From assembly GCF_001509835.1 (NCBI RefSeq), contig NZ_JXTJ01000006.1:248001-312000 (forward strand): 64,000 nt of DNA, given 5' to 3'. Source of the stretch: Allobosea sp. WAO. Its GTDB lineage: Bacteria; Pseudomonadota; Alphaproteobacteria; Rhizobiales; Beijerinckiaceae. The number at the start of each line of letters is the position of its first letter. The first letter of the stretch is position 1. This document shows positions 51,073 through 60,268 of this stretch, one piece after another. The position numbers and the translations under genes were made by a program. Below the pieces are notes generated by a model. It was not told where the DNA came from, did not search any database, and saw only the letters and a program-made list of their open reading frames with translations.

Positions 51073-53853
51073 ATGCGCCACGCGATCGAGACCGCACCGA
51101 AGAATGGGCACTTCGTCATTCTCGAAGACGACGCGAATGCGGCTTACGACGTAGGCCGCTGGTCGTCGGAGGCAGGCGGCTGGGTCGGGAAAGACGGCGC
51201 CCCGATCAAGATCACGCCCACGCATTGGCATCCGCTCGCTCGCGACGCCTACGGCCGGGCGGACGAAGAGGGAGAGGTCGGCGCTGATCGTGGCGCCCGG
51301 CCCGCATGGCGGCGGCTCGTGCCGATCGTCAGTGTCATCGCTGCGGCGATGCTGCTGCTTTACTTCGTGAGACCCGAAGTGCTCCAGCGCACTGCGGGGG
51401 ATGGCATAGCCATTCAAGACGCCCGCGTGCCGGGCAAGACGTTGCAGGCTGCGTCGCCCGAGGTTCGGCCGAGCGCCGAGCGCCAGGCCGGTCCGCCCGC
51501 GGAAGAGGTGCAGATTGTCCCGGAGCAGCGCGCAGCGGTGGCTCCCACGCCAGATTTGCGACAGGCTCCGACCCAAAAGTCCCCTGACATCTCGGAGCAG
51601 GAAGCCGCGGCGGCGCAGGAACACGGCAAGGCTCAGCGCAGCATTGAGCGGTTGGAAGCGCAACTGCGAGCCGGCGCACAGGCGCTCAAGCAGGAGCGCG
51701 AAAGGGCAGGTAGCCTCGCAGAGCAGGTCGCGACCGCGCGACAGGCGCTGACGGCGAACATAGCGCAGCGTCGTCTGGCGGACGAGGAAGAGCGATCCCG
51801 GATTGCCGCCTTGAAGAACGAGCTGGCAGCGGCGCGACGCGAAATCGAGGTGCTTGCCGCGCAATCACGCCAGGCGAGCAACGAAACTGCGCTGATCAAG
51901 CAGACGGAAGCGACGAAGACCGAACAACTCCTCGAACAGCAGCGCCAGAAAATGACAACTGCTCTGGCGGAGGCCGCGGCTGTGCGGCAGGAGCTGACGG
52001 CCAGCGCGACGCAGCACAAGCAGGCGCTCGACGAGGAGCGAGCCCGCAGCGCCACATCGGCGAGCGAACTGGCGCTGGCGCAGCGCGAGGTCGAGCGGCA
52101 AGCGGTGCAGCTTCGCCAGGCGAGCGACGAAACCACCCGGCTTAGGCAGGCGGAGACAGCGAGGGCCGCAGTCCTGCCCGAACAGCAGCGCCAGGACGTA
52201 GCTGCCGCTTTGGCAGAGGCGGCGGCGGTGCGGCTGGAGCTGTCGGCGAGCACGGCCCGGCACGATCAGGCACTCGGCGAAGAGCGAGGCCGCAGCGCCA
52301 CATTGGCCAGCGAGCTGGCACTGGTACGACGCGAAATCGAGACACAGGCAGCACAGTTTCGCCAGACGAACGACGAACGGGAGTTGCTGAAGCAAGCGGA
52401 GGCCGCGAAGGCCGAGCAATTGCTCGCAGAGCAGCGCCAGAGCACGGCTGCTCTCGCTGAAGCCGCGGCGACGCGCCGGGAGCTGTCAGCGAGTGCGGCT
52501 CAGCACGGCCAGGTTCTGGACGAGGAGCGGGCCCGCAGCGCCGCATTGAAGAACGAGCTGGTGGCTGTACGGCGCGAACTCGAGGCGCAGACGGCGCAAT
52601 CGCTCCGGGCCAACGACGAGATGGTGCTGCTCAAGCAAGCGGAGGCCGTGAAAGCCGAACCATTGCTGGAACAGCTGCGCCAGAAGGTGGCAGCCGCGCT
52701 GGCAGAGGCCGCAGCGGCGCGACAGGCATTGACGGCGAACACGCAGCAGCATGACCGGGCACTGAACGAGGAGCGAGCCCGCGGTGGCGCCTTGAAGGAC
52801 GAGCTGGCGGCCGTACGGCGCGAAATCGAGACGCAGGCGGCACTGTCTCGTCGGGCGAGCGACGAAACGGCTGCGGTCAAGCAGGCAGAGGCCTTGATGA
52901 CCGAACAGTTGCTCCAGGAGCAGCGTCAGAGGATGGCTGCGCTCGCGGAGGCAGGGGCGGCGCGACGGGAATTGACGGCCAGCGCCGCGCGGCATGGTCA
53001 GGTGCTCGACGAGGAGCGGGCACGCAATGCCGCGTTGGCGAGCGAGTTGGCAACGGCGCGCGGCGAAATCGAGAGGCAGGTGGCGGCGTTTCGCCAGGCG
53101 AGCGATGAAACGGCGCAGCTCAAGCAAGCGGAGACTGCGAAGACCGAGCAATTGCTCGAAGGGCAGCGTCAGAGAATGGCTGCTCTCGCTGAGCTCGGCA
53201 CGGCGCGAAAGGAGTTGTCGGTGAGCGCCGCGCAGCATGGCCAGGCACTCGATGAGGAGCGTGCCCGTAGCGCGGCATTGGCGAGCGAACTGAGGACCGT
53301 GCGGCATGAGATCGAGACGCAGGCCGCGCAGTTTCGCCAGGCCGGTGAAGAGATGGAATTCCGCAGACAGGCGGATGAGGCAAAGTTGGCGGCGGTTCAG
53401 CAGGCGCTGAGGGAAGAGCGCGACAGGGCTGTCGCTTCGACAGCCGAGCGCGATGCGGCTCGGCGCGCGGCCGAGGGGCAAACCAGGCCGGAACTCGTCA
53501 CGAGCGATCAGACCGCCCGGGCGATCGAGGTCAAGGAAGCGATCACCATGCCGTCGCCGGCCGCCTCGGAAGTGCAGGGCAGTGCGGAGGCGGCGAGGAT
53601 GATCGCGCGCGCCGGTGTGCTGCTCGGTCAGGGCGACATCGGCGGTGCACGGATCGTGCTCGAACGTGCCGCCGAGTCGGGTAGCGCCCGCGCGGTCTTC
53701 ATGCTCGCGGAAACCTACGATCCCGGCGTTCTCTCGGCGTGGAAGACCTATGGAACGCGAGGCGAGGTGACGAGGGCGCGCGAGCTTTACGCGAAGGCGC
53801 ATGCAGGCGGCATTCAAGAGGCGAAGGAGAGGTTCGACAGCCTCGGTCGGTGA
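51073..53853 (+). CDS. Membrane-anchored coiled-coil protein with tandem 81-residue repeats and Sel1-like tail
   Basis: A 926-residue protein. Residues 1-60 form a small domain (MRHAIETAPKNGHFVILEDD...ITPTHWHPLARDAYG) that I associate with Rhizobiales proteins of unknown function. One membrane helix follows at about 80-100 (RLVPIVSVIAAAMLLLYFV). A Pro/Ala-rich linker leads to a very long Ala/Glu/Gln/Arg-rich coiled coil (about 175-790) made of seven imperfect repeats. The C-terminal ~85 residues (ARMIARAGVLLGQGDIGGARIVLERAAESGSARAVFMLAETYD...) are Sel1/TPR-like. The ATG at 51073 is preferred over an upstream frame. It heads a four-gene cluster with three exported proteins, which suggests an envelope scaffold. 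Confidence 0.8.
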   Translation: MRHAIETAPKNGHFVILEDDANAAYDVGRWSSEAGGWVGKDGAPIKITPTHWHPLARDAYGRADEEGEVGADRGARPAWRRLVPIVSVIAAAMLLLYFVRPEVLQRTAGDGIAIQDARVPGKTLQAASPEVRPSAERQAGPPAEEVQIVPEQRAAVAPTPDLRQAPTQKSPDISEQEAAAAQEHGKAQRSIERLEAQLRAGAQALKQERERAGSLAEQVATARQALTANIAQRRLADEEERSRIAALKNELAAARREIEVLAAQSRQASNETALIKQTEATKTEQLLEQQRQKMTTALAEAAAVRQELTASATQHKQALDEERARSATSASELALAQREVERQAVQLRQASDETTRLRQAETARAAVLPEQQRQDVAAALAEAAAVRLELSASTARHDQALGEERGRSATLASELALVRREIETQAAQFRQTNDERELLKQAEAAKAEQLLAEQRQSTAALAEAAATRRELSASAAQHGQVLDEERARSAALKNELVAVRRELEAQTAQSLRANDEMVLLKQAEAVKAEPLLEQLRQKVAAALAEAAAARQALTANTQQHDRALNEERARGGALKDELAAVRREIETQAALSRRASDETAAVKQAEALMTEQLLQEQRQRMAALAEAGAARRELTASAARHGQVLDEERARNAALASELATARGEIERQVAAFRQASDETAQLKQAETAKTEQLLEGQRQRMAALAELGTARKELSVSAAQHGQALDEERARSAALASELRTVRHEIETQAAQFRQAGEEMEFRRQADEAKLAAVQQALREERDRAVASTAERDAARRAAEGQTRPELVTSDQTARAIEVKEAITMPSPAASEVQGSAEAARMIARAGVLLGQGDIGGARIVLERAAESGSARAVFMLAETYDPGVLSAWKTYGTRGEVTRARELYAKAHAGGIQEAKERFDSLGR
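51712..53424 (+). repeat. Seven in-gene tandem repeats of 243-249 bp
   Basis: Unit starts, read from the recurring ALAEAAAxRxEL start, are at about 51712, 51961, 52207, 52450, 52696, 52939 and 53182. Each unit runs through a DEERARSAxLxxEL and RQASDETxxLKQAE segment. Spacing stays a multiple of three (243, 246 or 249 bp). The copies are diverged, but so alike that unequal recombination is plausible. Confidence 0.85.
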
Positions 53854-53919
53854 GATGCCTATCAGGCCGTGTGGATCCGGCCTGTGGTTCTGTTGCGGTG
53901 CTCAAGAGGGAGTTGGGGG

Positions 53920-54960
53920 ATGACACGGTCCTCTGGAAGACGCCTGCTCTTGCTAACCTCATTGATTGCGCTCGCCGGAGGACTCCTGGCGGATGGTCTG
54001 TCGGCACAGACGCGGCGCCACGAAGCCCAGGGGGCTGCTGCAGCGCGGCGCAGCATGGCGCAGGAGTCGCCGCAGGAGAAGATGAACGCCTGGACCGTCG
54101 GCCTTGCCGGCGGGCTGATCGAGGGGGCTCCCCTTCGTCTCGCGGCGGAGATGGCGCGCGTCGTCGACGACGGACCAAACCTGCAGCTCCTGCCGATCGT
54201 CACGCGCGGGGCTACGGAGAACCTGAATTCGCTGCTCTATCTGCGTGGGGTCGACACGGCGATCATCAATTCCGACGCGCTGGAGGAATACAAGGCCCAG
54301 CTCCCGCAGATCCGGCGCCGGATCACTTATGTCCTCAATCTCTTCCCGTCGGAACTGCATATCTTCGTGCGGCCCGAGATCCAGAGTCTGGCGGATCTCG
54401 CCGGGAAGAAGGTGAACTTCAATACCCAGGGAACCGCGGCGGCCTATTCGGGCCCGCTGATCTTCAGCCGACTCGGCATCAACGCCGAAAAGATGTTCAT
54501 CCCGCACCAGGTCGCCCTCGAGCAGATGCGCAAGGGCGAGATAGCCGCGGTCGTCTTCATCACCTCGAAGCCGGTCGATGCGTTCGTGCGCGGGCGCTTC
54601 GAACCCGGCTTCAAGTTCCTTCCGGTCCAATACGACAGCAAGTTCGAGGACTACTATCTTCCGGCCGTGCTGGAGGCGGGCGAGTATCCCGGCCTGATCA
54701 AGCAAGGCGAGCGGGTGCAGACGATCGCCGTGCCGACGGCGCTCGTCGCGTTCAACTGGCCGGCGCAATCCAATCGCTATCAACGCGTCGCCCGCTTCGT
54801 CGATGTGCTGTTTTCCCGCATCGACAGGCTTCAGGCCCCCGGCTTCGACCCGAAATGGAAGTCGATCAACCTGGCCGCCACGGTGCCGGGGCTCGACCGG
54901 TTCTCGGCGGCGCAGGACTGGCTGGATCGTCAGACGCGAGCACCGCGGGCCTTGAGATGA
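53920..54960 (+). CDS. TAXI-family (TRAP-type) periplasmic binding protein without a permease
   Basis: A 346-residue exported protein of the TAXI solute-receptor family. A signal peptide (RRLLLLTSLIALAGGLLADGLSA) is followed by WTVGLAGGLIEGAPLRLAAEMARVV, LLPIVTRGATENLNSLLYLRGVDTAIINSDALEEYK and IFVRPEIQSLADLAGKKVNFNTQGTAAAYSGPLIFSRLGI. The usual GTGGxxGxYYP start of TAXI receptors is replaced by GLAGGLIEGAPL, so the ligand site has diverged. No TRAP permease is adjacent; a second, ordinary TAXI-TRAP pair starts 1.6 kb downstream. The stop overlaps the next start as ATGA. It may act as a sensor or structural partner rather than a transporter part. Confidence 0.8.
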   Translation: MTRSSGRRLLLLTSLIALAGGLLADGLSAQTRRHEAQGAAAARRSMAQESPQEKMNAWTVGLAGGLIEGAPLRLAAEMARVVDDGPNLQLLPIVTRGATENLNSLLYLRGVDTAIINSDALEEYKAQLPQIRRRITYVLNLFPSELHIFVRPEIQSLADLAGKKVNFNTQGTAAAYSGPLIFSRLGINAEKMFIPHQVALEQMRKGEIAAVVFITSKPVDAFVRGRFEPGFKFLPVQYDSKFEDYYLPAVLEAGEYPGLIKQGERVQTIAVPTALVAFNWPAQSNRYQRVARFVDVLFSRIDRLQAPGFDPKWKSINLAATVPGLDRFSAAQDWLDRQTRAPRALR

Positions 54961-55586
54961 GGGTGATCCCCCTGTCCATCGCGTTCGAGATCGCCAGCGG
55001 AGTTGCGCTGGCGCAGGAGGTGGTCGACCCGACGGTTCATCTTCGCGCCTGCGCTGCGATGGAGGCCGCTGCGCGGCTGGAGTGCCTCGACAAACTGTCG
55101 CGCAGCATGGTGCCGAGCGATCGCCGGGTGCGTGGCGAAGACAACTGGATCGTCAGCGAGACAACTTCGCCGATTGATTATACTCCGATCGTCACCGCGA
55201 GGACCTATGCACGCAGCGGAACCGAGAGTTCCCTGACGCAGCTGACCATCTCCTGCCGCAGCGGCCGAACCGAGCTGGCGGTTTCAGGGCCGGCCGTGAC
55301 GGCTGGCCTCGCCGACGCCGTCATCGTCTACCGCATCAACGATGCAGCGCCGCTGCAAGTCGCGGCAGGGGTGCCATCGTTCGGCCCGGGTGCCGCTTTC
55401 AGGGCCGATGTCGTGCAGCTCCTGCACTCCCTGCCTGACGAGGGCGGGCTCAATATCCGGCTCGTACCCCGGTCGGGCGTCACCCATGAGGGGCAGTTTG
55501 CGCTGGCCGGACTGAAGGGGGTGCGAGCCAAGGTAGCCTTAGCCTGCAAGTGGCCGAACGTCGTTGCCAACCCCGGCAATCGATGA
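54957..55586 (+). CDS. Exported VasI-like protein
   Basis: A 209-residue exported protein (signal MRVIPLSIAFEIASGVALAQE). After an ACAAMEAAARLECLDKLSR segment, with its paired cysteines, the core DNWIVSETTSPIDYTPIVTARTY, LTISCRSGRTELAVS and VIVYRINDAAPLQ resembles VasI/TagO-type type VI secretion accessory proteins. No other type VI gene is in the window, and such domains also occur alone in Rhizobiales. It begins inside the last codons of the TAXI gene (ATGA) and is followed 27 bp later by the DsrE-like gene, so it is firmly part of the cluster. Confidence 0.7.
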   Translation: MRVIPLSIAFEIASGVALAQEVVDPTVHLRACAAMEAAARLECLDKLSRSMVPSDRRVRGEDNWIVSETTSPIDYTPIVTARTYARSGTESSLTQLTISCRSGRTELAVSGPAVTAGLADAVIVYRINDAAPLQVAAGVPSFGPGAAFRADVVQLLHSLPDEGGLNIRLVPRSGVTHEGQFALAGLKGVRAKVALACKWPNVVANPGNR

Positions 55587-55613
55587 TCCTCGAACCAATA
55601 CGGGAGAACGAAG

Positions 55614-56117
55614 ATGATTGCTTGCAACGGAACTGGCCGGGCCGCGCTGATCGGCATCGTGGCGCTCCTGATCGCTTCGCCGCCCTCCATGGCGCAGGAA
55701 AAGCGGCAAGCCTCCGCGCAGACATCGAAGCGACCTGCGGCCGAAACCAAATCCCACCGCCTCGTGCTGCAAGTTAACTCGAACGATGCCGCGACGATGA
55801 ATCTGGCGCTCAACAATGCGATGAATGTCGCGCAGTACTACAAGGATGCTGGAGAGAAAGTAGAGATAGAGGTCGTTACATTCGGCCCTGGGCTGCATAT
55901 GCTTCGGGAGGATACCTCTCCGGTTAAGGCACGAGTCAAGGAAATTACGCTCAGCACCCCGGCAATTTCTTTCAAGGCTTGCGGTAACACGCAAGAGAAT
56001 ATGAAGAAGGCCGAAAACAAGGAGATTTCTCTCATTTCCGATGTTTCGGTCGTGAAGTCCGGTGTGGTGCGCGTCATGGAGCTGCAGGAGCGGGGCTGGA
56101 CCTATGTCAGGCCATGA
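55614..56117 (+). CDS. Exported DsrE-family protein
   Basis: A 167-residue protein with a signal peptide (MIACNGTGRAALIGIVALLIASPPSMAQ) and a DsrE-like fold: SHRLVLQVNSNDAATMNLALNNAMNVAQYYKDAGEKVEIEVVTFGPGLHMLREDTSPVKARVKE. A single cysteine (FKACGNTQENM) is at the place where DsrE/TusD proteins carry the sulfur-relay cysteine. Periplasmic DsrE proteins are common but poorly understood. It is the last gene of the four-gene cluster. Confidence 0.82.
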   Translation: MIACNGTGRAALIGIVALLIASPPSMAQEKRQASAQTSKRPAAETKSHRLVLQVNSNDAATMNLALNNAMNVAQYYKDAGEKVEIEVVTFGPGLHMLREDTSPVKARVKEITLSTPAISFKACGNTQENMKKAENKEISLISDVSVVKSGVVRVMELQERGWTYVRP

Positions 56118-56191
56118 CGGCTGCTGCCGAAGCACTTTCGAGCGAAGTTGACACCGCTTCGCGTGAAGAAAATGCGATGAAATCAAGAACA

Positions 56192-56230
56192 GGAGCAGTT
56201 CTGTACATCGAGGGACGGCAGAACTGCTCC
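56192..56230. promoter_or_regulatory. 12-bp perfect hairpin after the envelope cluster
   Basis: ggagcagttctg / cagaactgctcc with a 15-nt loop, 75 bp after the DsrE-like gene. No T-tract follows on the plus strand, so it may be a Rho-dependent boundary, a regulator site or a mobile-element footprint. The rest of the 416-bp gap (56118-56533) holds no gene I can support. Confidence 0.55.
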
Positions 56231-56533
56231 AAGAGCCGCCGCCAAAAAAAGGCGATGTCAGACTGAGTGCCGGCGCGGGCAAGCAAGCGTATTCGGCCCT
56301 GTGACAGGTTCATGCGCCGAACGCGACGCAGCATTTCTTCGGGAGCTGCCGGATCGGCCTGAGCCGTTCGGTCTGCCGCGATCGGCGCCATCCAATTCGG
56401 CGCTTGCCACCTCAGCCTCAGCCGATAGCTTCAAGCCTGCGGCGAGCACGGTCCGAAGGCCGGCCGACCGACGGGGGGCGACCGTGCGCGAAGATGCGGC
56501 GCCTCGGCAAGATTGCTCGAGGGAGGAAGATCG

Positions 56534-57481
56534 ATGACACGTGCACCGACCTATCTGTTCTGTCTAGCTGCCACCACCATGCTGAGCCTGCCTGCGATGG
56601 CAGCTGAAATGCGCCTGATGACGGGTCCGCAAGGCGGCGTCTGGGTGCCGCTCGGCGGCCAGCTCAAGGATCTCTGGGAGAAGGCGGTTCCGGGGCTCAG
56701 CGTGCAGTCGCTGCCGGGCGCCGGGATAGCCAATGTCCGCGCCATCGAGGAGAACAAGGCTGAGGTCGGCTTCGGCAACTCGATCTCGACCGTGGACGGA
56801 CTCGCCGGGAACGCGCCGTTCCCGAGGAAGCATGAGAACATCTGCAATGTCGCTTCGCTCTATCCGCAGTATTTCCAGATGCTGGTACCGGCCGATTCCG
56901 GCATCAAAACGGTCAAGGATCTGAAGGGCAAGGCGATCACGACGCAGCCCCGTGGCAATACCGGCGAGCTCATCACCGGGCAGCTGCTGAAGGTCCACGG
57001 GATGAGCTATAGTGACGTCAAGATCTCCTTCGTCTCCTATACGGACTCGGTCGAGCAGGTGAAGGATGGGCACGCCCAGGCCTTCTCCCTCGGCACTGCC
57101 ATTCCGTCCGGCGCCGTGATGGACCTTGCCTCGGCGCGTGACATCAAGCTGCTCGACCTCTCGGCCGATCTCGACGGCATGAGGAAGCTCAACCCCGGCT
57201 ATACGCTGGTGACGGTGCCGAAGGGCACCTATCCGAAGCAGGGCGAGGACGTGAAGGTGATCGGCTACGCCACCCATATCGTCGTCTCGTGCAAGCTGCC
57301 GGCCGATCAGGTCTACGCCATGACCAAGGCGATCGCCGACAATGTCCCGGCGCTGGCGGCGACGAGCAAGGCACTGGCCGATCTTACGCCGAAACTGATG
57401 GCGGAGGATGTTGGCGTGCCGTTCCACCCGGGCGCGGCCAAACTCTACAAGGAAAAGGGCATTACCGTCGCGTCGAAGTGA
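56534..57481 (+). CDS. TAXI-family TRAP transporter solute-binding protein
   Basis: A 315-residue periplasmic receptor with a signal peptide (MTRAPTYLFCLAATTMLSLPAMAAE). Its TAXI motifs are MRLMTGPQGGVWVPLGGQLKDLW, LPGAGIANVRAIEENKAEVGFGNS, a VKDLKGKAITTQPRGNTGELIT segment and the C-terminal HPGAAKLYKEKGI. It partners the fused TRAP permease 152 bp downstream. TAXI systems import dicarboxylates or glutamate-like compounds with sodium or proton coupling; the ligand is not evident here. ATG 56534 has a GGGAGGAAGA ribosome site. Confidence 0.92.
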   Translation: MTRAPTYLFCLAATTMLSLPAMAAEMRLMTGPQGGVWVPLGGQLKDLWEKAVPGLSVQSLPGAGIANVRAIEENKAEVGFGNSISTVDGLAGNAPFPRKHENICNVASLYPQYFQMLVPADSGIKTVKDLKGKAITTQPRGNTGELITGQLLKVHGMSYSDVKISFVSYTDSVEQVKDGHAQAFSLGTAIPSGAVMDLASARDIKLLDLSADLDGMRKLNPGYTLVTVPKGTYPKQGEDVKVIGYATHIVVSCKLPADQVYAMTKAIADNVPALAATSKALADLTPKLMAEDVGVPFHPGAAKLYKEKGITVASK

Positions 57482-57633
57482 CCGGCTCCCGACGCCCCGT
57501 GCGGACGGTTTGAAAACCTGGCGCGCCGGCAGCGCCGGCGCGTGCTTCCCGAAGCCACCGATCCCGTCGTGCCGCCCCTGCGGCGCGATCTCGTCGCACT
57601 GTGCGGGATCGGTCTCCGAGCCAGGATGTGCCC

Positions 57634-59553
57634 GTGGACATCAGCGTTCCCAGACCCGAATTCAAGTTCGAGTTCAGCCATGTCGGCATCGTGCGGCTGG
57701 TCACGGCGGTGATCGCCGTCGCCATGGCGCTCTACCATATGTGGGTGATACTGCCGCCGGCGCTCGGCGGGCAGGGCACCCCGGAAGCGATCATCTTCCG
57801 CGGCACGCATCTTCTGTTCGCGCTGGCCCTGACCTTCCTGATCTATCGCCGGACAGGGGCGGATGCGGCGCCGTCTCCGCTCGACTATGCGCTGCTGGCG
57901 CTCGCAGTCGCGCCGATCACCTATCTGTTCTGGAACTACGACTACATCGTCAACCGGATCTACTATGTCGACGATCTCAGCCCGGTCGACATGGCAATGG
58001 CGGTTCTGCTCGTCGTCATCGTGCTCGAGGCGACGCGGCGGCTGATCGGCTGGGCTCTGCCGCTCACCGCGATCGCCTTCCTCTGCTACGCGCTGTTCAT
58101 CGCCAGGGTCGAGCCGATGCGGCTGCTCGACCAACTGTTCATGACGACGGAGGGCGTCTTCGGCGCGCCGCTCGGGGTGTCCGCCGCCTATGTCATGATC
58201 TTCGTGCTGTTCGGCTCCTTCATGGAGCGCACCGGCACGGGACAGCTCTTCATGGATTTCGCGCTCTCGCTCACCGGTCACACCGCCGGCGGACCGGGCA
58301 AGGTTTCGGTGGTCTCGTCGAGCCTGTTCGGCACGATCTCGGGCAGCGCGGTCGCCAATGTCATGGTCGACGGGCCGATCTCCATCCCGCTGATGAAGCG
58401 CACCGGCTTCAAGGCGCATTTCGCGGCGGGCGTCGAGGCGGTGGCCTCGACGGGCGGTCAGATCATGCCGCCGATCATGGGCGCCGCTGCCTTCGTCATG
58501 GCCGAGTTCCTCTCGGTCTCCTACGGGCAGGTGGTGATCTGGGCGCTGATCCCGGCGGTGCTCTATTACGTCGCCTGCTTTGCGGCGGTGCATTTCGAGG
58601 CCAAGCGCCACGGCATCCTCGGCGTGCCGCGCAGTCAGTTGCCGAAGCTCGGCACGACCTTGCGCGAGCGCGGCCATCTCTTTCTGCCGGTGCTGACGAT
58701 CCTTGCCGTGCTCTATTCCGGCTACAGCGCACCGCTGGCGGCGCTGGCCGGCACTGTGCTGTGCTTCCCAGTCGCGGCGCTGCGGGCCTCGACGCGCGGC
58801 AATGTCCGGCTGCCGATCATCATCGATGCGATGATCGACGGCGCGCGCAACGCGCTCGCCGTGGCGCTGGCCTGCGCCTGCGCCGGCATCGTGATCGGCG
58901 TCGTCGCACTGACCGGCGCCGGGATCGTCTTCACCCAGGCGGTGATCGGCCTGTCGCAGAACTACCTCTTGCTGGCACTGCTGCTGACGGCGGTCGCCGG
59001 CATCGTGCTCGGCATGGGCATGCCGACGACGCCGGCCTATATCGTGATGACCTCGCTGCTGGTGCCGGCGCTGATCAAGCTCGGCGTGGCGATGCCGGCG
59101 GCGCATATGTTCGCCTTCTACTTCGCCATCCTGTCGGCGATCACGCCGCCGGTCGCGCTCGCCGTCTTCGCCGCTGCGGGGTTGGCCAAGGCCGACCTCT
59201 GGAGTAGCGGCTGGGCGGCGGTGAAGATCGGTGCCGCCGGCTTCATCGTGCCGTTCATGTTCGTCTACGAGCCGGCCCTGCTGATGATCGGAGACTGGCC
59301 GACGATCATCTGGCGCTTCGTCTGCTCATGCGTCGGAATCGGCCTGCTCGCCGCCGGGCTGCACGGCTACCTGCTGCGTCGTGCCGCGATGTGGGAGCGG
59401 GCCGTGCTCGTCGCCGCGGCCTTCTGCCTGGTGAAGCCGGACTGGATGACCGACCTGATCGGACTCGGACTGGCACTGGCGATGTTCGCCTGGCAATGGC
59501 CGGGCCGGGAGCGCGCCCGGGCCGAAGAGGCACAGCCCAACCCGGCGAAGTAG
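57634..59553 (+). CDS. TRAP transporter permease, fused 4TM/12TM (TAXI type)
   Basis: A 639-residue fused TRAP permease. The N-terminal ~180 residues are the DctQ-like small subunit (IVRLVTAVIAVAMALYHMWVI, LALAVAPITYLFWNYDYI). The rest is the DctM-like large subunit with GSFMERTGTGQLFMDFALSLTG, GTISGSAVANVMVDGPISIPLMKR, GGQIMPPIMGAAAFVMAEFL and GMGMPTTPAYIVMTSLLVPAL. I choose GTG 57634 (VDISVPRP), which has a CAGGA site 7 bp upstream; GTG 57601 is the alternative. It forms a pair with the TAXI receptor gene. Confidence 0.92.
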   Translation: MDISVPRPEFKFEFSHVGIVRLVTAVIAVAMALYHMWVILPPALGGQGTPEAIIFRGTHLLFALALTFLIYRRTGADAAPSPLDYALLALAVAPITYLFWNYDYIVNRIYYVDDLSPVDMAMAVLLVVIVLEATRRLIGWALPLTAIAFLCYALFIARVEPMRLLDQLFMTTEGVFGAPLGVSAAYVMIFVLFGSFMERTGTGQLFMDFALSLTGHTAGGPGKVSVVSSSLFGTISGSAVANVMVDGPISIPLMKRTGFKAHFAAGVEAVASTGGQIMPPIMGAAAFVMAEFLSVSYGQVVIWALIPAVLYYVACFAAVHFEAKRHGILGVPRSQLPKLGTTLRERGHLFLPVLTILAVLYSGYSAPLAALAGTVLCFPVAALRASTRGNVRLPIIIDAMIDGARNALAVALACACAGIVIGVVALTGAGIVFTQAVIGLSQNYLLLALLLTAVAGIVLGMGMPTTPAYIVMTSLLVPALIKLGVAMPAAHMFAFYFAILSAITPPVALAVFAAAGLAKADLWSSGWAAVKIGAAGFIVPFMFVYEPALLMIGDWPTIIWRFVCSCVGIGLLAAGLHGYLLRRAAMWERAVLVAAAFCLVKPDWMTDLIGLGLALAMFAWQWPGRERARAEEAQPNPAK

Positions 59554-59651
59554 CGCCGGGCCAGGTGCGGGGCGGCAGCTCCCACGGGCTGAGTTTTGAA
59601 CTGGCTTCATCCGGGCTGCGCCGCCTCACGGAACGCAGCTCGGAGCAGCGT

Positions 59652-60104
59652 CTATTTGAAGCTGATCACCACGCCGTCGACGCCGGACGCAAGCTGCAGG
59701 CCCTGACGGCGGGCGTCGAGGCTGATGGTGACGCCCTTGTTGTTCTTGAGGACGAGGCGCCCCTTGCCGGCGCGGCCGACGGCCCAGCCTTCGCTCAACT
59801 GGACATAGGAGCCCGCGAAATCCTCGCGCTGCCTGAGCCCGTAGACCCGGCCGGTGGCGGTCAGCTTCGACGCGCCGATGCCGCCAACACCGAGGCCGCC
59901 GACGCTGATCGGATAGTTGCGGCCGCGAAACGCCAAAGTGCCGCCGCCGACCTGACCCTGGCCGAGGAAAGCAACGGAAAACGCCTCGATGCGGACGGTG
60001 CCACTCGGCGGGCCGAGCGTGCGTTGCTGGGCGATGGCGGCAGGCGGGAGAAGCGTCAGCGCGACCGCGCCGATGCGGGCTAGGCTGTTCAGTGTCACGA
60101 GCAT
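59652..60104 (-). CDS. Exported beta-rich protein of unknown function
   Basis: A 150-residue protein with a signal peptide (MLVTLNSLARIGAVALTLLPPAAIAQ) and a glycine-rich mature part: PSGTVRIEAFSVAFLGQGQVGGGTLAFRGRNYPISVGGLGVGGIGASKLTATGRVYGL. The repeated short strands and Gly pairs suggest a beta fold exposed to the periplasm. I recall similar exported proteins in Rhizobiales, but no function. The frame is open upstream, but ATG 60104 gives the signal peptide. Confidence 0.7.
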   Translation of the reverse strand: MLVTLNSLARIGAVALTLLPPAAIAQQRTLGPPSGTVRIEAFSVAFLGQGQVGGGTLAFRGRNYPISVGGLGVGGIGASKLTATGRVYGLRQREDFAGSYVQLSEGWAVGRAGKGRLVLKNNKGVTISLDARRQGLQLASGVDGVVISFK

Positions 60105-60268
60105 GCTCCCTGCTAGGCGGATGCAAGCAGAACGATAGAACCAGCCAAAGAGTTCCGCCAGCGGCGATCTCCTTGTTGTGTCATCAGATTTTTCTGAACA
60201 GTCGGCGTGTTCAACGCGATGTCTGGGCCGCGCGTACGGGATGACGGTGGCCGTCATCAGAAACGGAA

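Noticed and set aside
54957..55586. Evidence for a type VI secretion locus
   Set aside because: Only a VasI-like domain is present; no tube, sheath, baseplate or ClpV genes lie nearby.
57445..59106. 553-codon frame antisense to the TRAP permease gene
   Set aside because: His/Arg/Asp-rich mirror of hydrophobic codons; the plus strand is a clear permease.
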